From contig WYAU01000052.1 in NCBI GenBank assembly GCA_011525665.1, positions 1 to 33,019 on the forward strand: 33,019 bases of DNA, written 5' to 3'. This DNA comes from Candidatus Brocadia sp. (GTDB taxonomy: Bacteria > Planctomycetota > Brocadiia > Brocadiales > Brocadiaceae). The position numbers and the translations under genes are program-made. Position 1 is the first letter of the stretch. Each line of letters begins with the position of its first letter. Shown piece by piece: positions 1 through 8,028 of this stretch. Below the pieces are notes generated by a model. It was given only the letters and a program-made list of their open reading frames with translations, did not search any database and had not been told where the DNA came from.

Positions 1-47
1 ATAATTCTTATATTATTCAGTGTATACATAAATCGTCATACAAAAAT

Positions 48-82
48 AGCCACAACCCATTGTTTCATCATAGGTTGTGGCT
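48..82 (-). terminator. Rho-independent terminator of the beta-helix gene
   Basis: A perfect 10-bp stem (AGCCACAACC with GGTTGTGGCT) closes a 15-base loop. Read on the minus strand it is followed by ATTTTTG, the expected U-tract. It lies about 37 bases after the stop of the beta-helix gene. Confidence 0.75.
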
Positions 83-118
83 TACCGCCCCGCCTTTATA
101 TCAACTTCTGTAATAAAC

Positions 119-1297
119 TCACGCTAGCGGTGAGGTTCCATCTGCTCCTAATCCTACAAAATTACCGGACACATCGTTCCCGGTTACTCCACTGCCTTCA
201 AGGCGAATACCATATTGGGTATTGCCGGAGATGACATTCCGCGCTTCGGGTGTTGTACCGCCTATGGTATTGTTTGTAGCATTGACAGAAATGCGCACAC
301 CATCCAGATTTCCCAGTGAAATCGTACCCTGTGCATTGGTACCTATAAAGTTTCCCAGTACCACGTTACCTTCCGAAGCAACACTCGCCCCGGAAATGGA
401 GATACCAACGCCGTTGCCCGAAATAATATTGCGTGCCTCTGCAACTGATCCTCCAATGGTATTATTGCTGCCGCTATAAACTTGTATACCCGCAATATGA
501 TTAGGCAAGCAGGCGGTGCCGTCTCTGTTTGTACCAATAAAATTGCCCTGGATTTTATTTTCAGAACCTCCATTGATAAAGATACCGTTTCCTAAATTAC
601 CAGAAATGACATTTCCTGCTCCGGGAACTGTTCCTCCGATCGTGTTGTTTGATGCATAATTATTAAGGTGCACCGCACGCCAATTACCCGCAACGGTACT
701 GGCTGATCCACCATTACCCAAGGCTACAGCACCCGTTATATCCGTGCCAATAAAGTTACCTTGTATCTCGTTACCCGTTGCACCGGCACCATCAAGACTG
801 ATTCCTGAAAGATCATTGCCGGAAATAAGATTGCGTGCAGCCGACGTTGCGCCGCCGATCCTATTGTTAGATACATTACTGATTACCAGTCCACCACGGC
901 CATTGCCCAAATCCAGCATACCTGTAGAATCAGTGCCAAGAAAGCAGCTCTCGACCATATTTCCGCCGTTGGTTTTTAACACAATTCCATCGCGATTAAA
1001 GCGGTTTATTATCAATCCTCGTATGGTACTCGTTCCAGCAGTAATAACAAGTCCATCCACATTAAGTCCTGCCATGGTGCCATCCAATTCTACAATCGGC
1101 CTATCTATAAAGCCTGGTTGGGTCGTGCCGTCAAGAATCACAGGGCTTGTAATCGCAGGCAGGGCTATTGCTGGTGTGATCGTAGGGGGACCCGCACCAG
1201 AAATATTAAAATCAATATTATCAAGTCCTGGAAGTGCATTCGCATCAAGGATGGCCTGTCGAAGCGAACCAAATCCACTGTCATTGGTGTTTGTCAC
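119..1297 (-). CDS. Secreted right-handed beta-helix repeat protein, damaged at both ends
   Basis: The 392-residue product is built of repeated units with NVISGN / NLISGN, NTIGGT and GNFIGT words spaced about 45-50 residues apart, the pattern of right-handed parallel beta-helix (pectate-lyase-like) surface proteins. The N-terminus has the TNTNDSGFGSLRQAI word typical of CSLREA/choice-of-anchor proteins, which are exported. The GTG start at 1297 is only the first usable codon. The same frame runs upstream without a start to about 1369 and encodes a hydrophobic stretch (NLLFFSCFIF, then SRAGHTA) that looks like the core and cleavage region of a signal peptide. A start ATG exists at 1410 in another frame. 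The C-terminus stops inside a repeat (GADGTSPLA), where homologues usually run on. No enzyme activity can be assigned. The gene may be a pseudogene or carry a sequencing frameshift. Confidence 0.7.
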   Translation of the reverse strand: MTNTNDSGFGSLRQAILDANALPGLDNIDFNISGAGPPTITPAIALPAITSPVILDGTTQPGFIDRPIVELDGTMAGLNVDGLVITAGTSTIRGLIINRFNRDGIVLKTNGGNMVESCFLGTDSTGMLDLGNGRGGLVISNVSNNRIGGATSAARNLISGNDLSGISLDGAGATGNEIQGNFIGTDITGAVALGNGGSASTVAGNWRAVHLNNYASNNTIGGTVPGAGNVISGNLGNGIFINGGSENKIQGNFIGTNRDGTACLPNHIAGIQVYSGSNNTIGGSVAEARNIISGNGVGISISGASVASEGNVVLGNFIGTNAQGTISLGNLDGVRISVNATNNTIGGTTPEARNVISGNTQYGIRLEGSGVTGNDVSGNFVGLGADGTSPLA

Positions 1298-1428
1298 CGT
1301 GAAAGTAGCTGTATGTCCTGCGCGTGAAAAAATAAAGCACGAGAAAAATAATAAATTTGTGCTGCTGTTTTAATTGTTACTGAAAAATTAACATCTCGAC
1401 TTAGTAACATCAGCTTTAAAATAATTCA

Positions 1429-1457
1429 TTGACAGACCTTGTTTTTTAAGTTACAAT
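1429..1457 (+). promoter_or_regulatory. Sigma-70 type promoter of the riboswitch transcript
   Basis: TTGACA (1429-1434) and TACAAT (1452-1457) are separated by 17 bases, close to the ideal housekeeping promoter. The predicted transcription start, near 1464, lies just upstream of the riboswitch aptamer at 1474. Confidence 0.7.
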
Positions 1458-1470
1458 TTTAAAAATTTAT

Positions 1471-1598
1471 TCGTCTTATCGAGAGTGGCAGAGGGACTGG
1501 CCCTGTGAAGCCACAGCAACCGGTCTTGTCCAGTGAATTACCCGGACAGGATGCTGGTGCTAATTCCTGTCTCGTGTTTTGGGAAAAGATAAGATAGG
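1471..1598 (+). ncRNA. SAM-I (S-box) riboswitch aptamer
   Basis: The stretch carries the S-box signature: P1 strand TCTTATC (1474-1480), then GAGAGTGGCAGAGGGACTGG (1481-1500), the conserved GCAACC (1516-1521), GGTGCTAATTCC (1556-1567) and the closing P1 strand GATAAGA (1588-1594). These are the hallmarks of the aptamer that binds S-adenosylmethionine. The P1 3' strand plus TAGG (1589-1598) is complementary to CCTATCTTAT (1617-1626) in the following terminator. This gives a classic switch: with SAM bound, P1 forms and the terminator ends transcription; without SAM, the anti-terminator forms and the downstream genes are read. Confidence 0.93.
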
Positions 1599-1603
1599 TG
1601 CAT

Positions 1604-1648
1604 AAAAAAGCCTCTTCCTATCTTATTCGCATAGAAAGAGGCTTTTTT
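1604..1648 (+). terminator. Riboswitch-controlled intrinsic terminator
   Basis: AAAAAAGCCTCTT (1604-1616) pairs with AAGAGGCTTTTTT (1636-1648), leaving a run of U at the 3' side. Its 5' half overlaps the anti-terminator target at 1617-1626, so it should form only when SAM is bound. Confidence 0.9.
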
Positions 1649-1790
1649 ATTTGATGGAGAGTTCGGACACAGATCACCACAGACTTCGTCGTGAGTTCGG
1701 TCGAACGATTATCAGATTTTAAAGGTTTAAAAAGTTAAATCTTTATTATCTCTGTACATCTGCGGAAATCTGCGTCCTAATCAAATGAAC
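1649..1790. other. Leader between riboswitch terminator and first gene
   Basis: No gene is visible here. The stretch has words of the kind CACAGATCACCACAGACTT and ATCTGCGGAAATCTGCG, which resemble short non-coding dispersed repeats of other genomes. Only one copy lies in this window, so this is a weak impression. Confidence 0.3.
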
Positions 1791-1801
1791 GGAGGCAATA
1801 G

Positions 1802-3046
1802 ATGGGATTTGTAAAAGGTCTGAAATGCCGGGAGTGTGGAAAACCCTATCCAAAAGAGCCACTGCACGTCTGCAGCTTTTGTTTTGGCCCGCTGGAGGTC
1901 GATTATGATTATGACGGAATCAAGAAGGTTTTAACGAGAAAACTGATCGAATCCCGCGGCAAAACGATGTGGCGTTATCAGGAACTGCTCCCGGTTGACG
2001 GTGAACCAACGGTAGGTGCACAGGTCGGCTTCACGCCCCTTGTCAGGGCAAACAACCTTGCCAGGGTACTTGGGGTAAAAGATCTGTACGTGAAAAACGA
2101 CTCCGTGAATTATCCTACGTTCTCCTTCAAGGATAGGGTCGTTTCAACGGCGCTGACAAAGGCGAAGGAATTCGGGTATAAAACGGTTGGATGCGCCACG
2201 ACAGGAAATCTGGGAAATGCAGTAGCTGCCCAGGCCGTACAGGCAGGTCTGGAAAGTTATATCATCATGCCTGCCGATCTTGAACAGGGTAAGATTGTTG
2301 GCACGCTGATTTACGGTACAAATGTAATAAAAGTCAGGGGAAACTATGACAATGTAAACAAGCTCTGTTCTGAGATAGCCGACAAATATGGCTGGGCAAT
2401 TGTGAATGTGAATCTGAGACCATACTATGGAGAGGGGTCAAAGACCTATGGGTATGAGATCATGGAACAACTGGGATGGAAGGCCCCCAAACATATCGTC
2501 GTTCCCATGGCTGGGGGGTCTTTAATTACAAAGATAGAAAAGGCCATTAAAGAATTCGTAACACTGGGGCTCATTGATAAAGCGGATACCAAACTCCACG
2601 GTGCCCAGGCAAGTGGCAGCTCGCCGATAACTACAGCCGTTAAGCAGGAAACCGATGTGATAAAACCCGTAAAGCCCAAGACCATTGCGCAGTCAATAGC
2701 AATCGGTAATCCGGCCGACGGTTATTATTCTGTGAAGTCTATCAATGTATCCGGAGGATGGGCAGAGGACGTGACCGACGATGAACTCGTTGAAGGCATT
2801 AAATTGCTAGCCAGGACGGAAGGTATTTTTACGGAAACTGCCGGCGGTGTAACTGTAGCGGTTACAAAAAAACTCATTGAACAGGGCAAAATCCCGCGTG
2901 ACGAGTCCATTGTAATCAGCGTGACGGGGAATGGGCTTAAGACCCAGGAGGCTGTCCTGGATAAATTGGAAGTTCCGAAAATCATCAACCCTTCTCTCTC
3001 TGAATTTGATGCTATTATGGAAGAGAAGACGGCAGCGGTACATTAA
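1802..3046 (+). CDS. thrC: Threonine-synthase-like PLP enzyme, possibly a homocysteine synthase
   Basis: The 414-residue protein is a fold-type II PLP enzyme of the threonine synthase family. It has an N-terminal zinc ribbon (Cys 9, 12, 24, 27) and the PLP-lysine motif SFKDR (Lys 110), then glycine-rich phosphate-binding stretches (TTGNLGNAVA and MAGGSL). Family members release phosphate from O-phosphohomoserine and add water to give threonine. The start at 1802 is supported by GGAGG at 1791-1795. The gene lies behind a SAM-I riboswitch, which normally governs methionine, SAM or homocysteine genes, and is followed by a small MoaD/ThiS-like protein. By analogy with CysM/CysO and with HcyS/MetY, the enzyme could take sulfur from that carrier and make homocysteine from an activated homoserine. 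The sequence alone does not separate this from plain threonine synthase. Confidence 0.88.
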   Translation: MGFVKGLKCRECGKPYPKEPLHVCSFCFGPLEVDYDYDGIKKVLTRKLIESRGKTMWRYQELLPVDGEPTVGAQVGFTPLVRANNLARVLGVKDLYVKNDSVNYPTFSFKDRVVSTALTKAKEFGYKTVGCATTGNLGNAVAAQAVQAGLESYIIMPADLEQGKIVGTLIYGTNVIKVRGNYDNVNKLCSEIADKYGWAIVNVNLRPYYGEGSKTYGYEIMEQLGWKAPKHIVVPMAGGSLITKIEKAIKEFVTLGLIDKADTKLHGAQASGSSPITTAVKQETDVIKPVKPKTIAQSIAIGNPADGYYSVKSINVSGGWAEDVTDDELVEGIKLLARTEGIFTETAGGVTVAVTKKLIEQGKIPRDESIVISVTGNGLKTQEAVLDKLEVPKIINPSLSEFDAIMEEKTAAVH

Positions 3047-3116
3047 ACTTCATAAGCCCCGGTAAGGTATGGTTACCGGACATTAAAAAATGGTGAAAAA
3101 ACCTTTGTGATTGTTT

Positions 3117-3144
3117 GTAGTGGCAATTCATGAATTGCCACTAC
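3117..3144. repeat. 28-bp perfect palindrome, dispersed-repeat type
   Basis: GTAGTGGCAATTCA is followed directly by its exact reverse complement TGAATTGCCACTAC. It sits between thrC and the MoaD-like gene. It resembles the short palindromic repeats scattered between genes in many genomes. There is no U-tract, so it is unlikely to be a strong terminator, but a hairpin here could shape the level of the downstream gene. Confidence 0.7.
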
Positions 3145-3262
3145 AGCGCATGATAACTATAGGATTGATTATTGCTGGAATTTTTCTAAAAACTAAACTG
3201 TTACAAATTTTCTTGTTACGTAAAATCTGTGGCTACTTTTATAACGTGAAGGGGGTATAAAT

Positions 3263-3541
3263 ATGTCAGTAATGGTACGCATTCCAACACCTCTGAGAAC
3301 CCTTACGAAGGGCGCCGACGAAGTGAAGGCAGAAGGAAAGAATATTAAAGATATTGTCGATAATCTGGAAGCAAATTATAAAGGAATCAAGGAACGGATT
3401 TGTGACAATGATGGTCAAATCAGACGGTTTATCAATTTTTATCTCAACGACGAGGATATCCGTTTTATGGGTAACCTCAATACACCGGTAAAAGACGGTG
3501 ACTATATCTCCATAGTACCCGCTATTGCCGGAGGCAAGTAG
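3263..3541 (+). CDS. MoaD/ThiS-family sulfur carrier protein with Gly-Gly-Lys end
   Basis: The 92-residue protein has the ubiquitin-like pattern of MoaD/ThiS proteins: an early beta hairpin (VRIPTPLRTLT), a helix (NIKDIVDNLEANYKG), then FYLNDEDIR and DGDYISIVPAIAGG near the end. The terminal Gly-Gly is normally adenylated and converted to a thiocarboxylate that donates sulfur. Here it is followed by one more residue, Lys 92, so a protease or peptidase would have to remove the lysine first, as reported for HcyS- and QbsE-type carriers. A ribosome site (GAAGGGGG) precedes the ATG. The gene is 216 bases after the thrC-like gene and probably read from the same SAM-controlled promoter. That favours a role in methionine or cysteine sulfur transfer over molybdopterin or thiamine synthesis. 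Confidence 0.82.
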   Translation: MSVMVRIPTPLRTLTKGADEVKAEGKNIKDIVDNLEANYKGIKERICDNDGQIRRFINFYLNDEDIRFMGNLNTPVKDGDYISIVPAIAGGK

Positions 3542-3657
3542 TGATATACTATTTTGTAGAAGGAGACAAACCCTTAGGATTTAATCAGAAGAGAAGGATC
3601 CGAGTTTCTTTTGGTCCAGTTGTGAAAGACACCACGATATCGGAAACATTTTGCTGA

Positions 3658-3685
3658 CTCCCCCAATTCCCCGGAACTGGGGGAG
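3658..3685. repeat. Hairpin after the sulfur carrier gene
   Basis: CTCCCCCAATTCC pairs with GGAACTGGGGGAG around a two-base loop, with a single A:C mismatch. No U-tract follows on either strand, so the hairpin is recorded as an inverted repeat, perhaps marking the end of the thrC-carrier transcript. The remaining bases of 3542-3778 hold no convincing gene. Confidence 0.5.
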
Positions 3686-3778
3686 CATGGGAACAGGGGA
3701 AGGGAAAAGGGCATCAATGCAGGAAATCATTCGTACCTTTATGACTTCACTTCGTAGAATTATCGTTAGTGACCGAGG

Positions 3779-5170
3779 TTAACGAACCTTTATCCTCGCG
3801 TAACCCTGGTGATCACCATATTTATCTGACCAGACAATACCCACCTCCCAGATGTCTCCTTTTTGCATAATTTTCAGTAAGGCACCAAGTTCTTCAATAT
3901 TGTTGATCCGATATTGGCCGACATACACAAGCACGTGACCTGCAACAATCCCAACGCTGGCAGCAGGACTGTTTTTTTGCACCCCGGAAACTAACACCCC
4001 ACTCTTTAACCACCACAAATTTAACTGCTTTGCAAGTTCCGGGGTCAAATCCTGGACAAACAGTCCTAATTTTTCCAGGGCAAGTTTTTCAACAGAAGGA
4101 AGCGGGGCCTTTTCAAGAGTAACGTTCACCTTGAATTCACGTCCGCCACGATTTAAAGTTATATATAATTTATCTCCTGCATTTTTTTTCAGTATATATT
4201 TTTCAAAATCAAGAATGTCCTGAATTTCTTTAACGTCTATTTTGGTAATATAGTCTCCATTTTTGATTTGCGCCTTGTCGGCAGGGCTGCCGGGTTCAAC
4301 AGATGAAACCATGATACCTTTCGAGACATCATTTTGTTCTTCAACCTGTACTCCAAACCATATCTTATTGAGCTCACGAAAATTAAAGAGTTTGACGAGG
4401 GTTTGTCTTACCTTATCGACCGGGATTGCAAACCCAATCCCCTGAGCCTGATTAACAATTGCGGCATTGATACCGATAAGTTCTCCATCTATATTAATGA
4501 GAGGACCTCCGCTGTTCCCCGGATTGATCAGCGCATCGGTCTGGATAAGGCCATCATATTTAATTTCACCATATTCACTGCTGAACGTCATGGTACGGTT
4601 CTTTGCACTCAGTACACCCGTGGTAACAGAGTTTTCCAGGCCAAAGGGATTGCCCAGCGCTATTACCGTTTCTCCGATCATAAGATCCCTGGATGTACCC
4701 ATTTTGACATAGGGAAGGGGCGTGGAAGAATTTATTTTTAAGACGGCGATGTCGCTGATCGGGTCAGAACTGATCATGGTTGCCTCAAAGTCTCTGCCAT
4801 CAGATAGCCTGACCTTGATTTTTGATGCGCGGCTTACGACATGTTCATTGGTGACAATGTAGCCGTCTTCATCAATGATAACTCCGGAACCCAATGGCCT
4901 TTCGACCATTTGTTTTTGTCCCTGACCAAAAAAATCGTTAAAAAATTGATCAAACAGCTCGCTTCTTGATCCAAAAAACGGGTCAACATGTCGTTGCGTA
5001 ATAAGCCTCTCTGTGCTGATATTTGCAACGGCGGGACCCACCTTCTCAACTGCAAGGACTATAGGCGTTCTGCGATTAGAAACTGTTTCGCGGGCCGGGA
5101 CCTTATTGTATGCCACGGGAATGCAAACAAAAGTTGCAAAAATTGGCAAGGCGATAAGTAATTTTTTCAA
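3779..5170 (-). CDS. Periplasmic DegP/HtrA-type serine protease with two PDZ domains
   Basis: The product is 463 residues. An N-terminal signal peptide or anchor (MKKLLIALPIFATFVCIPVA) is followed by a trypsin-like protease domain. The triad is visible: His 110 in VTNEHVV, Asp 140 in SDIAVLKI, Ser 220 in NPGNSGGP. Two PDZ domains follow: one beginning near residue 270 (FGVQVEEQN, then GSPADKAQIKNGDYI), and a shorter one near 360-450 (GVLVSGVQKNSPAASVGI). The family degrades or refolds damaged envelope proteins. The layout and length match DegP/DegQ/MucD proteins. The gene stands alone, with about 280 bases upstream before the end of the DUF4340 gene. Confidence 0.93.
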   Translation of the reverse strand: MKKLLIALPIFATFVCIPVAYNKVPARETVSNRRTPIVLAVEKVGPAVANISTERLITQRHVDPFFGSRSELFDQFFNDFFGQGQKQMVERPLGSGVIIDEDGYIVTNEHVVSRASKIKVRLSDGRDFEATMISSDPISDIAVLKINSSTPLPYVKMGTSRDLMIGETVIALGNPFGLENSVTTGVLSAKNRTMTFSSEYGEIKYDGLIQTDALINPGNSGGPLINIDGELIGINAAIVNQAQGIGFAIPVDKVRQTLVKLFNFRELNKIWFGVQVEEQNDVSKGIMVSSVEPGSPADKAQIKNGDYITKIDVKEIQDILDFEKYILKKNAGDKLYITLNRGGREFKVNVTLEKAPLPSVEKLALEKLGLFVQDLTPELAKQLNLWWLKSGVLVSGVQKNSPAASVGIVAGHVLVYVGQYRINNIEELGALLKIMQKGDIWEVGIVWSDKYGDHQGYARIKVR

Positions 5171-5334
5171 GGTCGTTTACTCAAAATACACGTTTACTTT
5201 ATGGATTTTAACCATCACCCGATTAAACGAGACTGCCTTTGGGAGCGACTTCGAAACTCCCCTACGCGGACTTATAACCTATTTCAAAAGCAACTTATTA
5301 AGATGCATACTATGTTACTTAAAATATTTCAACA

Positions 5335-5406
5335 AAAATATCCAAACCGACGATTAGAATGCAAGGTTATCCACCTTTACACTGACATTCCTTGTTTGGA
5401 TATTTT
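5335..5406 (-). repeat. Long-loop inverted repeat, possible terminator of the DUF4340 gene
   Basis: AAAATATCCAAAC (5335-5347) and GTTTGGATATTTT (5394-5406) are perfect complements separated by 46 bases, between the DUF4340 stop and the protease start. On the minus strand the second arm runs into a T-rich stretch, so it could end the upstream operon. The long loop makes this uncertain. Confidence 0.4.
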
Positions 5407-5453
5407 GTTTTAGTTTTTCCGGACTTTGATTGTTATACTACCACACGGTCATT

Positions 5454-7886
5454 TTAATGAAAACCTCCGTGAGGGGAACTGCCCATCGGTTTTCCCTGCG
5501 GTTTGATGCCGACCGGCACTTCCCCGACGGCTGCCTTTGCCGCGTCCTCGACCTCTTTTGTCAAAGACTCAATAAGGCTCTTCGTGAAATCCTCTTCGTT
5601 TTTCATCAGGTTGGCAATCACTTCACTACCAACGACATAAATATAATCCGAATCCTTATTTTTGGCGTAATAGCTGTTAGCGTCCTTCTTCTTGCCGATG
5701 TAAAGTACAGCAGCACCGCTTTCCAAACTTACGGTAATGGTAAGCAGAGGTTTATCTAAAGAAAATTGCGTCAGGTTGGTTGCTTTGTATTGTTCAATGT
5801 AATTGGCTTTTAACTCGTCAAGGTTACGGACAAAGTAATCCACCTCTCTTCCCTGCACCTCTTTTTGTTCGTTATTTTTCAATTTCCATACGTTGTTTGT
5901 TTTTTTCAAGAAGACTCCGTTATTGACATAGTTAAGAGCGAGTTCTTTTACTTCTGTCCTGTCAAAATTAAGTATTTTGGTTGGCACGAGTTCAGCGTCA
6001 AAATTTTTTATCTTTGGCCAGGAAAGCTCAAAGACAAGATCACTGTCACTAAACATACAATAGGAACTTACCTTATCGCCTTCCGTAATTTTTTTGCCGA
6101 CGAGCAAAGTCCTTGTTTCGAATGTTCTTTCCATGGCCTCTTTTTGTTTCTGGCCAGAACCGGACTTCTCCTCTGATTCATCCTGCGATTGTTCCGGGAT
6201 CTTCTCATACGTTACAGAAACTTTAATCCGCGGGTCATTCAACCCAAAGACGTTAAGATCTTCAGGGGCTTTTGTAATATAGCAATCCGCTTTTAAAAAG
6301 GACAAGTCCCAGATAATCTGGTTTACCGCATTCGTATCGGCTACCGTTTGCATAGGCTTAGAGAGCTCCCACAGGAATTGTCCTTCCGCATCTTTCTTGT
6401 TTGATATTTCACAACTAAAAGTGCGGTCCGGTTTTTCAATAACAATCTTTTTGGCAAGGTCCCGGTTAAAGTCGCATACCAACCTGTCTCTGAAGCTCAG
6501 GAGCGGGTTTTCTATCTTATCATAAAATTCTGCCGTAGGAACGGTATAAACAGGATCTTCTCCGACACGTTTCACATAACATTTTGTGCCATCCGGCAAT
6601 TTGTCGCCTACGTAAAATTTAGCCAACTCCTTATTCTCTTCCTTGGTAACCGAAATCTCAAAGACGGGATCTTTCAGGCCATATACAGATAAATCCTCCG
6701 GTTTATCAGAAATAAAATCTTCTATTTCCAGGGATTTGATCTTTTCGATAAAATTTTTAACCGTATCCTGATCGGCATAGATATCAACCGGTTTGGTAAG
6801 CTTCCAGTCCAGGTCCAGTGATTTTTCAATAGCGATGAGATCGGTTGGCATCTTGATTTCCAGTTTATTTATGCCATAAGTCCCAATAGAGTCGAATCTG
6901 ACCACCTTCCTGTCCCTAAGGTCATTGGGTTTTTTACTCAGGTCAACAAGGATGTTGTCTTTGAGGAAAAATATCGTAGGCTCATCGGTGCGCTTGGCGT
7001 AGACCTTATTATCCAGGGAATGGCCAAAGAGCACAGACTGAGCGGTATCTTTTTCGCCAATGGTAACGGTAAAGCGGGGGGAATCAAGGCCATATTTCAC
7101 CAACTCACCTGATTCCTCCGTAATAAAATCTGTCCTGTCAATTTGCAGGTTTTTGAATTTACCGAGAATATCCTTTATTTTTTCCAGGTCTGCCAGATCA
7201 TTAACAGGTTCAGCGAGACGCCAGAAATTCCCTTTCCGATTACACACAATGTTGTATTCGTTCGTTTTGATCTGCACAGTATCCACAGCTTCCTTATCAA
7301 AGGAAAACACCCATTTACTCCTCAAATCCAGCACATTTTTGCTGACTTTATCAAGGAGGCTCCCCGGTACGACAACGACTTCATCGCTTGTATCAAGCTT
7401 GATGTATACATTGTCACCCGCGGCAAGCTTTTGTCCAATAAATACCGTGTATTTATCTCTTGGCCCGGTTACCAGTATTTTACCGGGTTTCGGCGGAATG
7501 TCAGTATACATGGTTATCGACGTCTTCGGGTCGTCAAGGCCATAATCCTGAAGGTCAAAAGGCTTATCCCCTTCTTTCTGAAAAGACCCCACCTTGTACA
7601 TAAACTCAAACTCGGAGAGGATGCTATTTACTTCGGAATTATCTGAACGGAGTTTGAGAGGTTCAACGATATGCCAGTAATTATCTCCCGATTTTTCCAA
7701 AACGACCTTGCCGCTTTCATTGATCAATTCAATCTTTTTGATGATTGATGCCTTGAAATCCGGGAGCACCTTTTTCTGCAGCCTTTCCCATTCCTCATGA
7801 GGCAATTGCTTCCTTTCGTAAATGAATACGTACGAAATGCCAATGGCTGCTACAATTAAAAGGATGATGGTTGTTTTCAGTTTCAT
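5454..7886 (-). CDS. Membrane-anchored protein with repeated DUF4340 domains
   Basis: The 810-residue protein has one N-terminal membrane segment (TTIILLIVAAIGISYVFIY) and the rest should lie outside the membrane. About five repeats of a DUF4340-type unit follow. Each has a hydrophobic strand such as VDTVQIKT or INKLEIKM, a W-x-L/I-x-x-P word (YWHIVEPLKL, FWRLAEPVND, DWKLTKPVDI) and a DFI or DRTDFI-YGLDxPxF word. The C-terminus is rich in Pro and Gly (PQGKPMGSSPHGG). DUF4340 proteins often sit next to Gld-type ABC genes, as here. Their biochemical role is unknown. The gene starts 142 bases after the gldG-like stop and belongs to the same minus-strand block. Confidence 0.85.
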   Translation of the reverse strand: MKLKTTIILLIVAAIGISYVFIYERKQLPHEEWERLQKKVLPDFKASIIKKIELINESGKVVLEKSGDNYWHIVEPLKLRSDNSEVNSILSEFEFMYKVGSFQKEGDKPFDLQDYGLDDPKTSITMYTDIPPKPGKILVTGPRDKYTVFIGQKLAAGDNVYIKLDTSDEVVVVPGSLLDKVSKNVLDLRSKWVFSFDKEAVDTVQIKTNEYNIVCNRKGNFWRLAEPVNDLADLEKIKDILGKFKNLQIDRTDFITEESGELVKYGLDSPRFTVTIGEKDTAQSVLFGHSLDNKVYAKRTDEPTIFFLKDNILVDLSKKPNDLRDRKVVRFDSIGTYGINKLEIKMPTDLIAIEKSLDLDWKLTKPVDIYADQDTVKNFIEKIKSLEIEDFISDKPEDLSVYGLKDPVFEISVTKEENKELAKFYVGDKLPDGTKCYVKRVGEDPVYTVPTAEFYDKIENPLLSFRDRLVCDFNRDLAKKIVIEKPDRTFSCEISNKKDAEGQFLWELSKPMQTVADTNAVNQIIWDLSFLKADCYITKAPEDLNVFGLNDPRIKVSVTYEKIPEQSQDESEEKSGSGQKQKEAMERTFETRTLLVGKKITEGDKVSSYCMFSDSDLVFELSWPKIKNFDAELVPTKILNFDRTEVKELALNYVNNGVFLKKTNNVWKLKNNEQKEVQGREVDYFVRNLDELKANYIEQYKATNLTQFSLDKPLLTITVSLESGAAVLYIGKKKDANSYYAKNKDSDYIYVVGSEVIANLMKNEEDFTKSLIESLTKEVEDAAKAAVGEVPVGIKPQGKPMGSSPHGGFH

Positions 7887-8028
7887 AGCTTAACTCTTTC
7901 CTCCAGCATAAAATGATAGAACAACGACAAATCTTTTCCGAAGCAAAGCCTCAGACCGAAAAAAATTTTGAAACTGCAGATTACCGAAACAAAATTCTCA
8001 TTTACCGATACAATGCACCGCGTTAAAT

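Noticed and set aside
744-1373. Plus-strand 209-codon ORF opposite the beta-helix gene
   Set aside because: Its composition (many Pro, Ser, Leu) mirrors the repeats of the real minus-strand gene; it has no domain pattern.
3059-3079. Terminator after the thrC-like gene (CCGGTAA / TTACCGG)
   Set aside because: The 7-bp stem has no U-tract on the plus strand; it would separate the sulfur carrier from the riboswitch only weakly.
3541-3657. GTG-started 38-codon ORF after the sulfur carrier gene
   Set aside because: It overlaps the upstream stop and looks tidy, but has no ribosome site of its own, no family pattern and is short enough to arise by chance.
7060-7646. Plus-strand ORFs inside the DUF4340 and GldG-like genes
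   Set aside because: They lie wholly antisense to genes with clear domain and membrane patterns.
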